From a virus: a DNA stretch of 23,287 nt. Positions 1 through 9,286 of this stretch are shown one piece after another. The stretch lies in the IMG/VR virus record IMGVR_UViG_3300027971_000226, positions 1 through 23,287 of that record. The stretch is one strand, 5' to 3'. Position numbers and translations under genes: made by a program. The notes under the pieces were generated by a model. The model searched no databases, was not told the origin of the DNA, and saw only the letters and a program-made list of their open reading frames with translations. The stretch's first letter is position 1. Each line of letters begins with the position of its first letter.

Positions 1-111
1 TTCTGAACGCAACGCAAAGTCTAATAGTCGGTCATACGCCTTTTGGACGAGACCTGCACCACCAGCGGTACCAGCGAGATTGCCAGTAGAGGATGTATAT
101 GCATTAGCCAT
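1..111 (-). CDS. Major capsid protein, N-terminal fragment
   Basis: Thirty-seven codons run from an ATG at 111 off the left edge, with no stop. The product begins MANAYTSSTG, continues with a Gly/Ala-rich stretch, and then reads AYDRLLDFALRSE. This resembles the N-terminus of N4-gp56-type major capsid proteins of actinophages, where an AYDR..FALR helix follows a flexible start. That match is recalled, not searched. The position after a scaffold-like gene, downstream of portal and terminase, fits the usual head-gene order. The start is supported by a strong Shine-Dalgarno site, AGGAGGTGA, six bases upstream, which lies inside a small hairpin listed separately. The protein would form the capsid shell. 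The fold cannot be confirmed because only the first 37 residues are present. Confidence 0.7.
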   Translation of the reverse strand, partial: MANAYTSSTGNLAGTAGGAGLVQKAYDRLLDFALRSE

Positions 112-117
112 TGTTGT

Positions 118-132
118 TCACCTCCTAGGTGA
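118..132 (-). promoter_or_regulatory. Hairpin overlapping the capsid gene ribosome binding site
   Basis: On the minus strand TCACCT-AGG-AGGTGA forms a 6-bp perfect stem with a 3-nt loop. The Shine-Dalgarno sequence AGGAGGTGA of the capsid gene starts in the loop and occupies the whole 3' arm, so folding would hide it. The structure is seen directly; translational control is inference. A very strong Shine-Dalgarno site may simply create a chance palindrome. Confidence 0.45.
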
Positions 133-152
133 GTTGTGAAATTACTATGTAT

Positions 153-632
153 TTATTGCTGTTGAGAGTAGATGATTGAGTTAAGTTCTTCTGCGGATGC
201 CGCATTATTAATTCGACTCAATAAATCTTCTGCTCGGTCAGGGGTCGAACCAAGTTGAGTAACCACATCTTGCTGCCTTAAGGCTGCTCGATTTAGTTCT
301 TTTTCTTCACTTACCTCTGGCTGTGTTAATCCAAACAGGTCTCCATTATCTTCAAGCCAGTTATTAACTGACTCTTCGGTAATATCATCCAAGTCTTTTA
401 GGATTAATCGTTGTGCCTTTGGATTGACACCCTTTTGTTCTAGGACCTCTTTGACTGTACGCTCACGCTGCGCCTTGGATAATCCCTCAAGTTGCTCAGT
501 GAGTTCCTTAATACGCTTCTCATCGTTGCGCTTGGCTTTTCGTAACTTTTTAAGTAAATCACTTCCATCCATCTGCACTTCGGTTTCGGTATCTAGGTCG
601 TCTTCGTCTTCATCCCAGTAGTTGTTGCTCAT
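153..632 (-). CDS. Putative capsid scaffolding protein
   Basis: This 159-residue protein is small, charged and mostly helical. It opens with an acidic patch (DEDEDDLDTE), followed by a Lys/Glu-rich coiled-coil-like segment around residues 25-60 containing KAQRERTVKEVL, and ends in Gln-rich sequence. This composition, and its place directly upstream of the capsid gene, are typical of scaffolding proteins that template the procapsid and then leave. The ATG at 632 is chosen over the longer frame that starts at 665 because AAGGGTGG precedes it at good spacing and the acidic start is characteristic. No protease motif is visible, so self-cleavage is not suggested. The role is inferred from context and composition. 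Another head-assembly role is possible. Confidence 0.6.
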   Translation of the reverse strand: MSNNYWDEDEDDLDTETEVQMDGSDLLKKLRKAKRNDEKRIKELTEQLEGLSKAQRERTVKEVLEQKGVNPKAQRLILKDLDDITEESVNNWLEDNGDLFGLTQPEVSEEKELNRAALRQQDVVTQLGSTPDRAEDLLSRINNAASAEELNSIIYSQQQ

Positions 633-718
633 AGCAACCCACCCTTCTATTCGTTTGAATCGCAAGCCTCAGATTCTAGTCGGGGAACTAGCCTGGCTCT
701 TACTACCAGTCTTCTACG

Positions 719-743
719 CTATGTGGGCTGGTCGGTCACATAG
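719..743 (-). terminator. Hairpin after the 536-residue virion gene
   Basis: CTATGTG and CACATAG form a perfect 7-bp stem around an 11-nt loop, ten bases past the stop of the upstream late gene. No U-tract follows on the minus strand, so it may be a weak terminator, an RNA processing point or an mRNA stabiliser. The gap it sits in (633-752) also holds a second small hairpin at 676-691 (CTAGT/ACTAG, 6-nt loop) flanked by AGCC and GGCT at 665-668 and 695-698. No gene is supported in the gap. It is the longest break inside the late block and separates the large virion genes from scaffold and capsid. Confidence 0.4.
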
Positions 744-752
744 GATTCTATT

Positions 753-2363
753 TTATATTAAGCCTGCTGCTGAAGATTTCTTTAGGTAGCCAGTACTATA
801 CGCACCTGGTGCGTTACCTGCACTACCTTCAAAACTGGCACGTTCCTTAGATGCTAACGTAGTACGCTTACGTTTTGCTGCATCACTAGCCTTAAGAAAT
901 TCTTCTTCACCAGTTGTTTGGTCATACTTAATACCAGTTTCACCGTAAATGTCACCTAGTTTAGTAGCCTCTGGTAATACACCTGCTATTTCAGCAGCAC
1001 CCTTAAGTGCGCCAGCACGGTCAATACCATACTGTGCAAGTTCAGTAGACCTTTGCTGTGTATAAGCCAAGCCCTGTCCAAGGAATGCACTACCAATTTC
1101 AGCAGATGTAACCTTTTCTGTTAACTTAGGTAGACCTTCTGCTGGATTAAGGAAGTAACCAACTAAGTCTGCATCATTAAGACTTGGGTAAAAGTCTTTA
1201 AGCAGTTTCTTAATTGTTGGGTCAGCATTAGAAACACGTGCTACTGCTAAGTCAACACGACTCTTAAACTCATCGGCACTTATGTCATTACCAATAATCT
1301 GAGCCATCTTAGCCTGCTTTGCCTGCCTATCAATACCAAAGTAATTTGCCTGACCATATGAGGTTAATGTTTCATCATATGCTCGCTCTGTTGCTAGGTA
1401 AATATCTTCTCTTAATGCGTTTTTACCAGCAGCAAGACGCAGTTGATTGCCCTTAAATCGGGCAATATATTCTGGAGAAGAACGCAATTCAAGTGTTGCT
1501 TGCTCTGGGCCAAGGTCGCGTTCCATATAACTTTTAATTGCTGGTACTAAAGATTCTAAACCATAGTCACGAAAGGTTGCTTCTAGCAATGCATAAGCAT
1601 TTTTAAACTCTTGTGATTGAACTGGACCTGTTCCTTGATTAAGGACTTCTTGTGAACCATCAGAAAAATAACCAATAGTATTTCCAGTTTTACTATCAAC
1701 TCTTGTTTCAATAAGAGTTTTTGTAGGCTTAACGGTGGTATTATCAACTACTCTTTTTGTTCCAATAATTTCAGTAGAACCATCACTATAAGTAATAGTA
1801 AATGTTCCGTCACCATTATCTACGCGAGAGACTTCTTTTTTCCCAGTTGTTGCAGCAAACTTTTTATTAATAACAGCAGTAGTTGGCTGTGTAACTTTAC
1901 CAGTAGTAGCATTAAAGTAGTCGCTAAGTTTTCCACCATATGTATCAACAAATGATTGTGCTAATGCTTGCGCACTATCATATACTGCTTGTTGGTCAGC
2001 AGTTCTTGCTTTAGTTGTTGTTGTTGTAGAAGTTCCTGATTCAAAACCAGCAGCCTTACTACCTACAAGCGGTGAACCAATTGGCATAATAACCTGCCAA
2101 TTGCCATCAATACTACCAACCCATTTTACTTGTCCACCGCCAGCAATTTGTTCATTAGACATTACTGGCTTAGGTGCTGCTGCTTGTGCCGCTGCTACCT
2201 GTGTATCTACATTTGCTGCATAATTAACAGAAGAACCAATATCGCGTCCAAGAGACGCTTCTACTGGAGAATTATAATAGTTACCATCTTTACCAAGATA
2301 CTGTCCAGTTGGTTTAGGCGCAACATAGTTGTAGAATGCATTATCTCTATCTAGTTTAGCCAT
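753..2363 (-). CDS. Virion-associated protein of unknown function (536 aa)
   Basis: The ATG at 2363 overlaps the stop of the upstream gene as TAATG, so translation is probably coupled. Residues 1-130 are low-complexity, rich in Gly, Ala and Thr, with a run of threonines near 115. Residues about 175-245 contain two similar beta-hairpin-like units with the core YSDGS / FSDGSQEV. Residues about 250-350 form a helical domain containing LRSSPEYIARFKGNQ and AYDETLTSYG, a pattern I recall from several phage virion proteins without an assigned function. The last 30 residues are Gly/Ser-rich. Its place between portal and scaffold suggests an internal or ejected virion protein, or a tail component. No catalytic motif was recognised. 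Confidence 0.6.
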   Translation of the reverse strand: MAKLDRDNAFYNYVAPKPTGQYLGKDGNYYNSPVEASLGRDIGSSVNYAANVDTQVAAAQAAAPKPVMSNEQIAGGGQVKWVGSIDGNWQVIMPIGSPLVGSKAAGFESGTSTTTTTKARTADQQAVYDSAQALAQSFVDTYGGKLSDYFNATTGKVTQPTTAVINKKFAATTGKKEVSRVDNGDGTFTITYSDGSTEIIGTKRVVDNTTVKPTKTLIETRVDSKTGNTIGYFSDGSQEVLNQGTGPVQSQEFKNAYALLEATFRDYGLESLVPAIKSYMERDLGPEQATLELRSSPEYIARFKGNQLRLAAGKNALREDIYLATERAYDETLTSYGQANYFGIDRQAKQAKMAQIIGNDISADEFKSRVDLAVARVSNADPTIKKLLKDFYPSLNDADLVGYFLNPAEGLPKLTEKVTSAEIGSAFLGQGLAYTQQRSTELAQYGIDRAGALKGAAEIAGVLPEATKLGDIYGETGIKYDQTTGEEEFLKASDAAKRKRTTLASKERASFEGSAGNAPGAYSTGYLKKSSAAGLI

Positions 2364-3616
2364 TAGCCTACCAATCCGAATGATTTAAGGATGTCATTTG
2401 CGTAACTTGCTGCTTCTTCACGAGCACCCTTAGTCTCTAAGAACTCACCTTTTGTATCTGGAGAAGTTCTTAAGTACTTTGTATATTCATCAAAACTCAT
2501 AACGCCTGACTTGCCACCATTCTTTATTGCATTCTGAATATCTTTGTCAAAGATACTATATGCGTTGCTTGGCTTCTCAAGAATTTTACTCTTGTATGCA
2601 GCAAACTGATTAGCAATATCAACGGGCTTAACACCAGCATCAATCAATGGTGCAATGTTGCCATAGAAAGCCTTAGACATTTGACGAATAGTATTCTTCT
2701 GACTATCAAGTTCACCTGTATTAAGGCTGCCGCCAACAGTTAAGCCAGATGAAACATAATCAAATGCTTGTTTGCTATCTAGTTGAATACCATACTCACC
2801 AGCAAAGTCCTTGAGTTCAAGGATTTGCTTTGCTACTTTACCACCTAGTTTATCAATACCCTCTAATGATGTGCCCTTTAAAGAAGGTGCAATAACCTTT
2901 GATGCAATACGGAAGTAATCATCTTCATTAAGGAACTCACCTACTGTTGTTTGTGTAGTTCCTGCAACCTTAGACTTACGACTTGCAACCAATTGTTCTT
3001 TTGTTAAGAGTTCAAAGTATTCATCTTTTTGTTCTTGTGTTGCATTCATTCCAGTTAACTCAAATATAAATCCTTGAATGTCTTGGTCAGCATCTAGTCT
3101 TTTTGTAGACTGCAACTCAGTATCAATAGGTGGCTTATCTGGCGTTAAGCCAGACTTCTTAGTGCTAAGCCATGTACTAAATCCAGCAAACTTATAACTA
3201 CTTTGACCAGGATTAAGTGTATACTTTTGTACCTGCTCCATTGAGTGCGAGTTTGCTGCATCAATAATTGCGTTGTTTAAAGATGCTTCATCTTTACGTG
3301 TATAGTCAGGCTTTGATATAAAGCCTAGTTCGTATAACTTTTTACGTAATGCTTCAAGACCACCACCTTGTGCTGCGGTTCTCTTGTACAACTGAATCAT
3401 TTGTGATTCAGTAGCAATACTAAAATCAGTACCATTTGCTGCAGGTACAAAGTAAACACGTACGGTTGCACCACTTTGGTTTTGAACAAGACGGAAATTA
3501 CCATATGGGTCTTGCTCAATACTTAAATCTCCACTTGGACCAAATCTTTTTGCTAGTGCTGCTACGTTTGCTGCAGCAACTGCTGCTTGCCTACTTTGTG
3601 TTGCTGGTTCAGCCAT
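2363..3616 (-). CDS. Virion-associated protein of unknown function (417 aa)
   Basis: A structural-block protein that I cannot assign to a family. It opens with an Ala-rich helix (residues 5-25) and then a short beta-rich part with DPYGNFRLVQNQSGA near residue 36. The remaining two thirds are helical, with repeated Phe/Tyr-rich turns such as DEYFELLTKEQL and FDEYTKYLRTSP. The stop overlaps the next start by one base. The Shine-Dalgarno site AAGGGG lies in the last codons of the 1759-residue gene upstream. This tight coupling argues that the three large proteins between portal and scaffold are made together and may form one assembly, for example an ejection apparatus in the capsid. That role is inference; the coding assignment itself is firm. 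Confidence 0.6.
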   Translation of the reverse strand: MAEPATQSRQAAVAAANVAALAKRFGPSGDLSIEQDPYGNFRLVQNQSGATVRVYFVPAANGTDFSIATESQMIQLYKRTAAQGGGLEALRKKLYELGFISKPDYTRKDEASLNNAIIDAANSHSMEQVQKYTLNPGQSSYKFAGFSTWLSTKKSGLTPDKPPIDTELQSTKRLDADQDIQGFIFELTGMNATQEQKDEYFELLTKEQLVASRKSKVAGTTQTTVGEFLNEDDYFRIASKVIAPSLKGTSLEGIDKLGGKVAKQILELKDFAGEYGIQLDSKQAFDYVSSGLTVGGSLNTGELDSQKNTIRQMSKAFYGNIAPLIDAGVKPVDIANQFAAYKSKILEKPSNAYSIFDKDIQNAIKNGGKSGVMSFDEYTKYLRTSPDTKGEFLETKGAREEAASYANDILKSFGLVG

Positions 3617-3622
3617 GTTTTA

Positions 3623-6600
3623 TTACCCCTTCTTTGGTGCAGCAGAGATAACATCTCTTGAGTATGTGTTAAGTAATGGTGTTAGAATTAAACGACTTGC
3701 TTCTTTAATTTCTGGTACTGATTTAGACAACTCATCAATAACTGCCTGCACTCTAGCCTTTTCACTTGCTTTCCTACCTGAGTAATCAAAAGCATCTTTG
3801 TTATCATTATCATTAGCAAATGCCACAAATCCATTAATCTCATCTATAGCAAATCTAAATGTTGCTCTTAGTTCTTTGCTAATAGGAGCCTTAGGGTCTC
3901 TTATTGCTGCATTAAGATTATATAATCTATCATCCAGATTGCCCTGGTTATCTAAGTTACCCTTAATTTCAGCCTTCAACATTGGATTTGCTGCAAGCAT
4001 TGCTGAACGTGAACGTTCTGAATCAGCAATAATTAATTGCCGTAATGAAGTATCGTTAGTTACCTTAAGTTGCTCATCTGCACTATCTTTAATTTTAAAG
4101 TATGTACTTTTGTCAACTGCTAATCGTACCTGGTCTAGGTATTCTTCAAATGAAGGTAATGATACAAGACCAAAACTCTTCATCCATGTGTATACATCTG
4201 GATTATATTCGCCAACCTTAGGAGCAAACAACCATGCTGCTTCTTTGTAATCATCTACAAATCGAGTATTCTTTTCAGCCCATTTTTTTACGTTGTCTGT
4301 CTTATTAATAAAGACTCCGTATTCTTTATTATTACGTGGTTCAATAAATGCAGCCCTACCAGGATTTTTACCTACAAATGTAGCAAGTGCTAAGTCCCAA
4401 GCATTATTAGAATTAGCACTATCATTTTTAAGAACACTATTGTATATATCCCAGAACTCTGCATTAGGGCTAGTAAGTCCTGCTTGCTTTAAGAACTCAG
4501 GAAGAGTTGCAGTCTCACGTAATGATGGCTGTCCTGGAGAAATTTGACCCATCATGTTACGGAATATAACAATAGTAGATGCAGCAAAACGTACGTTCTT
4601 TAGGTACTCTGATTCGGCTTTAATAAACTCATTCTCACGACCAATATAATCTTTTTGGACTGGAGCACCGTTACCAAATGCGGCTAAATACGAAATAGCC
4701 TGTAATCCAGCACTTTGCTTTTGACGGTCTTTTTCTGATGAACTAAGAGAACCATAAATACCCTGGAAAAGCATAGGAGTAATTGCTCGCTGTAAATCTA
4801 AACTAGCACCAATGTTACCTAATGCAATTGTATCAATTTCATCGGCTGCTCTATCCGTAAAAACGTTAATCTTTTCTTTAATAGAAGAAGGCAAGAAAAA
4901 GAAATCATTACGTAGTATTGCTTTTATTGCAAGCATAGATACAGCAGCAACTGGACCAGATAATGTTGGCTGTCCTGCATCTGGAGAAAATGAAGGGTTA
5001 ATTAAACGTAGTTTAAGAGCAAGGTCATTAAATACTGGAATTTTAAAACTATCATTACCAGTAAATTGACGCACTACAGGTTCTAATACGCTACTAATAA
5101 TAACATCTGTAGGGAAAATAATATAATCATTGCCCTGTTCATCAGTATAAACATCACCATTGGCCTCTAAGCCTTGATGTAGTAAACGCATGCGATATAA
5201 TGTACGTAATGGAGCCTTTGTATAAAGACGAAACACACGGCGGTAGAAATCTTCTGTTGCACGATAGAATCGCCCTGTTGCACGAACAGATACTGCAAGA
5301 TTAGAACGCACTGCGGGATTATCTACATACCTTAATAATGTATTCATTGCATCTGACCATGCTATTTCAACAACTTGCTTTTCAGCCAAGTTATCAGCAT
5401 CTTTTTTAGCACGTTTTAAGAAGTTTGGACCTGGATTAGGATTCATTGCTATCAAATTATCATAATGGTCTTTAGCAATGTTAGCCTGAAGTGGTTTTAA
5501 TTTTTTTAAATTGCCTGATACTTTAATCCATAACATTTTTTGACGATAGATACCAGTAACCTGAGCATCCATTACATCCATTGTCCAGTTTCCAAAACGG
5601 TCAAAGAATCCGCCAATGCCTTCAAACTCTTCAAATGCCTTAGCATCAAATCCTACATCACGAATATTAATTAAACGTGAGTTAACTAAGCCAGATGTAG
5701 GTATCATTCCTAAAGTTGCATCTTCAAACTCTTTAAAATCTGTTACTTCAATAGCCTTTGACCAAGTATCAAACGGAGTTTGATTCTTAACTTCTGCTTC
5801 TCTAAGAATTTCTGCACGCTTTTTACTAACTAGATTAAATAACGTGTCATTGAATCCATTAGTTGTACCATGAAAAAGTGTTTTCATATCTACTAAAATA
5901 TTTGTTATAATTGCATCAGCAATATCAATATCAGATAGACCCTGTTGACGATAGTAAGCAGTAGTACTATAAGGAGATATAAACTTTTTTACAAGTTCAG
6001 TATCTTTGCGTGGAACAAGCAATCCAGTTTCTTTGTCATAACGAATACCTAATTGCTCAAGCATTGCTCTACGAGCATTTGTTAAATCTCTAGAATTACG
6101 CAAGCCATTGTTAGCAAAAAAGAATGGTGTTGGATTAATATAAACACCAGGTGCAATCTTTTGACCATTAAAACCAAAACGCATCATCCAGTTATCATAA
6201 AACGCCATAGCGCGTTCTTTATCTTTCATTTTACTTAACTCACGAGGAGTATATGTCTTAGACTTTTTTAGTCCTTCTTCTAAAAAGAACCTATCCCAAG
6301 CATTACCAGTAAACATAGAATCTATATACTCAACATCAATCTTAGATGACATGCTTGCTTTTGCACTAACAGATTGTGCAAGTGAATCAATCATATGTGG
6401 ATTGTGTTTCATTACTAAACGAATTGTATCCCAAGTTTCTTTAGGCAATGTTTTACCATAAAAAGAAACTGCTCGGTCTATTGTAGATTCCATAATCTCA
6501 GCCTGTAAAACATTACCAATAGGACCATTGCCTGCAAGGTCTTCAATAATTTTACGGCGTGCTTCTGCTGGTAGTTTTTTACGTGGGTCTAAATGTGGAA

Positions 6601-8902
6601 ACATTTTGTAAACTCCACGTTTATACATACCAATACCAGCACTAGAACCAGTAACAGCAGTAGCAACCTTAATTTGTGCTCCAGTTGTATTTAATGGAGC
6701 AGTTGCTAAAGCCAGTAAGTCTGATATTGGTTCATTTAAAGCAGCAAATGAAATTTCATCAATACTATTTCTAATACCAGCGCGTGGGAAAAGAGTATAT
6801 CTAGTCCATTCATCGTTATATCTACGTGCAACTGGATGACGAGTAATGCCATTTACAAAATTTAAAAAATTAATTTCACCAAACTTATCTGCTGCAGCAA
6901 ACTGTAATGCTAAATCAAAATTAATTGGAGCAATACCTTCGGCAATTTGAGCAGGATGAATAATTCCACGGCTTGTTAAAATTGGAACATCATTATCGTA
7001 CTTATAAATAGCACGAGGTAATTCTGATTCCCAACCTTGTGGAATTTCAACACGAGCAAGGCTTGTCATACCAACTTGCTCATTAAAGGTTGAATTTAAC
7101 AATTCATCAATATGGTTATCACCATTGACTTGACCATTAATTCCAATTTTTTTATAGTATGCTGCATATAAATTACGAATCATTGTAACCTGATACTCAA
7201 CTGATTCATCTACAAAATGTTCAGCCATAATATCTGCATAATGACGAGGAAAACCAACTACATGTAATAGATTTCTAACTTCATCAATAGTCTTTATTGC
7301 ATCTGGTCCATAAAGAATACGACCAGGAGCACGTGATAACATGCGACCAGTACGCCTAATAGTTGTATCTATCTCTTTATTAATACGATTAATTTCATCT
7401 AACATTGGAGATAATAAATTATCTTCTGTTGCTGCCGTTAACTTAAGTTTGTCAACTGCTTCTTTAGCAGATATATCAAGTAATTTAAGTTCTTTACCAG
7501 TTAAATCACCAGATAAGGTTTTAGTAATATTTTGTTGTAATGCGCTTCTAAATAATCGGCTACGGCGTGCAACTGGAATACCACTGCGGTAGAAATCTGT
7601 GCCATCAACACGTAAGCCAAGTAGGTATCTAGCATTTTCACCCATTTGAAAAAATCTTTGTGCGGTAGGAGCATCAAATGCTCCTGCGTTTGCTAGTTCT
7701 CTAACAACACCTTCATTAGCCCATTCGGGGAACTCATCACGAATACCGCGATAGACTATTGCTTTTTCTGCTTTAGTTTCAGCCTCTGCGTATTTTTTTA
7801 CAACAGGGCCAAGTTGGTCATCCCATAATTTAACAACATCTTTTTCACCAAATACAAAACGTGTGGCTTCTTTAATTCCCATATCGCCACCACGTTCAGC
7901 AATAAATTGATATTGCTGCGCTAAACGTTCTCCACGATTTCTAAATCCACCAAATTGTAATGCTTCAACCAAACCGACTTTTACACCACCAACACCTCTA
8001 GTGGCTGTTTTAATTATTGGTCCTATACCAATCCAGTTAAGTGGGTCTGCAGGATTAAGTATTTGATACACAGCATCTATTGGGCCAGAAGCCAACTTAC
8101 TTGCTGTCATTTGTCCTTCAGTTGTAGTTACATCAATACCAAGTTTTTTAGAAACTTTAACAGCCCAGTGGTTAGGGTCTCCTCCAACAGTAGTTTGAGG
8201 ACGCGCTAAGTTTCGACCAGGACTAAGTTGAGAACCTTGTTTAATTTCATCAAGTACTTTTTGAAATTTTTCTGGTTCATTTACTTGAAAAACTAATGCT
8301 TCATACATTTCAGCATCAAGACCATTGCCATATAAATCAATAGATTCACCAGGAGTTTTAAACTCTGCAGCACCACGTGCAAGTGTAGTTAGGGCTTTGC
8401 CGTATTTTTTTTCATAAGCAGCAACATCATCCCAGCGCCATTGATTTAATCCATTGTATGAATCAGATAAAACTTTTTTAGTAAATGGTTTATCTTGATA
8501 AACGGTTTGTTGAAGTACATTGCCTGTAGTATTTGCTACTTTAGCCAGAGTACCTGCAAATTCAAAACCTTTAACAATTGGACTAAAATAGGTTTTTATA
8601 GCACCAGTTGCTGCATTACCAACAAGTTGTAAAGCCTTACCTATAAGACCTTGTTCTGGTTCAAATCGTTTTTGGTTAGGATGAAGCGTACGGATGTTTG
8701 TTTGAACAATTGGGTCTAAATCAAGAAACTCTTTACGAGCCCTTTCTTCACCTAACTTAAGAAGTTTAGAAGCCTTAACATATGTTTGAGACATCTGTTC
8801 AACCATGTTACGTGATGCTGGTGGCAAGTTTGCATTTTTTACAGCGTCAGCAAAACCAGGGCTAACTTTAATTAAAGATGGGTCTAAAGGTATTTCAGCC
8901 AT
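3623..8902 (-). CDS. Giant virion protein (1759 aa), probable internal or ejected protein
   Basis: This single frame takes up almost a quarter of the window. The N-terminal 30 residues contain FADAVKNANLPP. Residues about 85-130 and 270-300 are hydrophobic or small-residue-rich (for example LNPADPLNWIGIGP), and a third such patch lies near residue 1310. Such segments could insert into a membrane. The middle is helical and basic, with a striking Arg/Tyr/Phe cluster around 1220-1245 (GRFYRATEDFYRRVFRLYTK). I found no RNA polymerase, lysozyme, protease or ADP-ribosyltransferase motif. The size, and the position between portal and scaffold next to two other large proteins, resemble internal virion or ejection proteins of podoviruses, or the large polyvalent proteins of phages and mobile elements. 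The start ATG follows the upstream stop directly (TAAATG). Confidence 0.6.
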   Translation of the reverse strand: MAEIPLDPSLIKVSPGFADAVKNANLPPASRNMVEQMSQTYVKASKLLKLGEERARKEFLDLDPIVQTNIRTLHPNQKRFEPEQGLIGKALQLVGNAATGAIKTYFSPIVKGFEFAGTLAKVANTTGNVLQQTVYQDKPFTKKVLSDSYNGLNQWRWDDVAAYEKKYGKALTTLARGAAEFKTPGESIDLYGNGLDAEMYEALVFQVNEPEKFQKVLDEIKQGSQLSPGRNLARPQTTVGGDPNHWAVKVSKKLGIDVTTTEGQMTASKLASGPIDAVYQILNPADPLNWIGIGPIIKTATRGVGGVKVGLVEALQFGGFRNRGERLAQQYQFIAERGGDMGIKEATRFVFGEKDVVKLWDDQLGPVVKKYAEAETKAEKAIVYRGIRDEFPEWANEGVVRELANAGAFDAPTAQRFFQMGENARYLLGLRVDGTDFYRSGIPVARRSRLFRSALQQNITKTLSGDLTGKELKLLDISAKEAVDKLKLTAATEDNLLSPMLDEINRINKEIDTTIRRTGRMLSRAPGRILYGPDAIKTIDEVRNLLHVVGFPRHYADIMAEHFVDESVEYQVTMIRNLYAAYYKKIGINGQVNGDNHIDELLNSTFNEQVGMTSLARVEIPQGWESELPRAIYKYDNDVPILTSRGIIHPAQIAEGIAPINFDLALQFAAADKFGEINFLNFVNGITRHPVARRYNDEWTRYTLFPRAGIRNSIDEISFAALNEPISDLLALATAPLNTTGAQIKVATAVTGSSAGIGMYKRGVYKMFPHLDPRKKLPAEARRKIIEDLAGNGPIGNVLQAEIMESTIDRAVSFYGKTLPKETWDTIRLVMKHNPHMIDSLAQSVSAKASMSSKIDVEYIDSMFTGNAWDRFFLEEGLKKSKTYTPRELSKMKDKERAMAFYDNWMMRFGFNGQKIAPGVYINPTPFFFANNGLRNSRDLTNARRAMLEQLGIRYDKETGLLVPRKDTELVKKFISPYSTTAYYRQQGLSDIDIADAIITNILVDMKTLFHGTTNGFNDTLFNLVSKKRAEILREAEVKNQTPFDTWSKAIEVTDFKEFEDATLGMIPTSGLVNSRLINIRDVGFDAKAFEEFEGIGGFFDRFGNWTMDVMDAQVTGIYRQKMLWIKVSGNLKKLKPLQANIAKDHYDNLIAMNPNPGPNFLKRAKKDADNLAEKQVVEIAWSDAMNTLLRYVDNPAVRSNLAVSVRATGRFYRATEDFYRRVFRLYTKAPLRTLYRMRLLHQGLEANGDVYTDEQGNDYIIFPTDVIISSVLEPVVRQFTGNDSFKIPVFNDLALKLRLINPSFSPDAGQPTLSGPVAAVSMLAIKAILRNDFFFLPSSIKEKINVFTDRAADEIDTIALGNIGASLDLQRAITPMLFQGIYGSLSSSEKDRQKQSAGLQAISYLAAFGNGAPVQKDYIGRENEFIKAESEYLKNVRFAASTIVIFRNMMGQISPGQPSLRETATLPEFLKQAGLTSPNAEFWDIYNSVLKNDSANSNNAWDLALATFVGKNPGRAAFIEPRNNKEYGVFINKTDNVKKWAEKNTRFVDDYKEAAWLFAPKVGEYNPDVYTWMKSFGLVSLPSFEEYLDQVRLAVDKSTYFKIKDSADEQLKVTNDTSLRQLIIADSERSRSAMLAANPMLKAEIKGNLDNQGNLDDRLYNLNAAIRDPKAPISKELRATFRFAIDEINGFVAFANDNDNKDAFDYSGRKASEKARVQAVIDELSKSVPEIKEASRLILTPLLNTYSRDVISAAPKKG

Positions 8903-9286
8903 TTAGTACCCGCTGTCGTCAAGCATCCGAATAACTAATTCGGTATCTCCACTACGGTCATATTGAGCAATATCTTTTAGCACACTGTAAATATCTGGTT
9001 TTGAATTAGGAAGATTTAATGTGTTTGGACCATCACCAAAAGGAATACCAAAAGTCATACTTTCATTTGGACGCTCAGTAGGAGCCATTAATGGTGTAAG
9101 TGCTGGCATTGGATTACCTGCTAATGGAGCACCAGATTGTTGTTCTGCCATAGCCTTGTTATTACCATATGCACCGCCAGTATATGACTGTGCTGGTTGA
9201 GTAGGTTGTATTGGCTTTGTACTTTGCTTAAGCACACCTAAGTCTGTGCGTTTAGACTGCTTTCCTGGTCCCGATACTTCTGCCAT
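8903..9286 (-). CDS. Small proline-rich late protein (127 aa)
   Basis: The first 85 residues are rich in Pro, Gln, Gly and Ala and look disordered. The last 25 (DIYSVLKDIAQYDRSGDTEL followed by VIRMLDDSGY) look like a short helical domain. The start overlaps the upstream stop as TAATG. Its Shine-Dalgarno AGGAGGACGAG also encodes the acidic C-terminal tail of the upstream protein, so one sequence serves both genes. It lies directly upstream of the giant virion protein and may be its chaperone or linker. No family was recognised. Confidence 0.5.
   Translation of the reverse strand: MAEVSGPGKQSKRTDLGVLKQSTKPIQPTQPAQSYTGGAYGNNKAMAEQQSGAPLAGNPMPALTPLMAPTERPNESMTFGIPFGDGPNTLNLPNSKPDIYSVLKDIAQYDRSGDTELVIRMLDDSGY

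Noticed and set aside
637-728. Possible tRNA on the minus strand (A-box-like TAGCGTAGAAG and a partly matching acceptor stem)
   Set aside because: The D-stem and T-stem do not pair, and the 3' acceptor arm would overlap the ribosome binding site of the scaffold gene.
3798-4250. Plus-strand frames opposite the giant virion gene
   Set aside because: They lie antisense to a continuous, well-supported coding frame, lack ribosome binding sites and have shadow-like composition.
3623-8902. N4-like virion RNA polymerase
   Set aside because: No T/DxxGR motif, no Rx3Kx6-7YG motif B and no HDA/HDS motif C were found in the 1759-residue protein.
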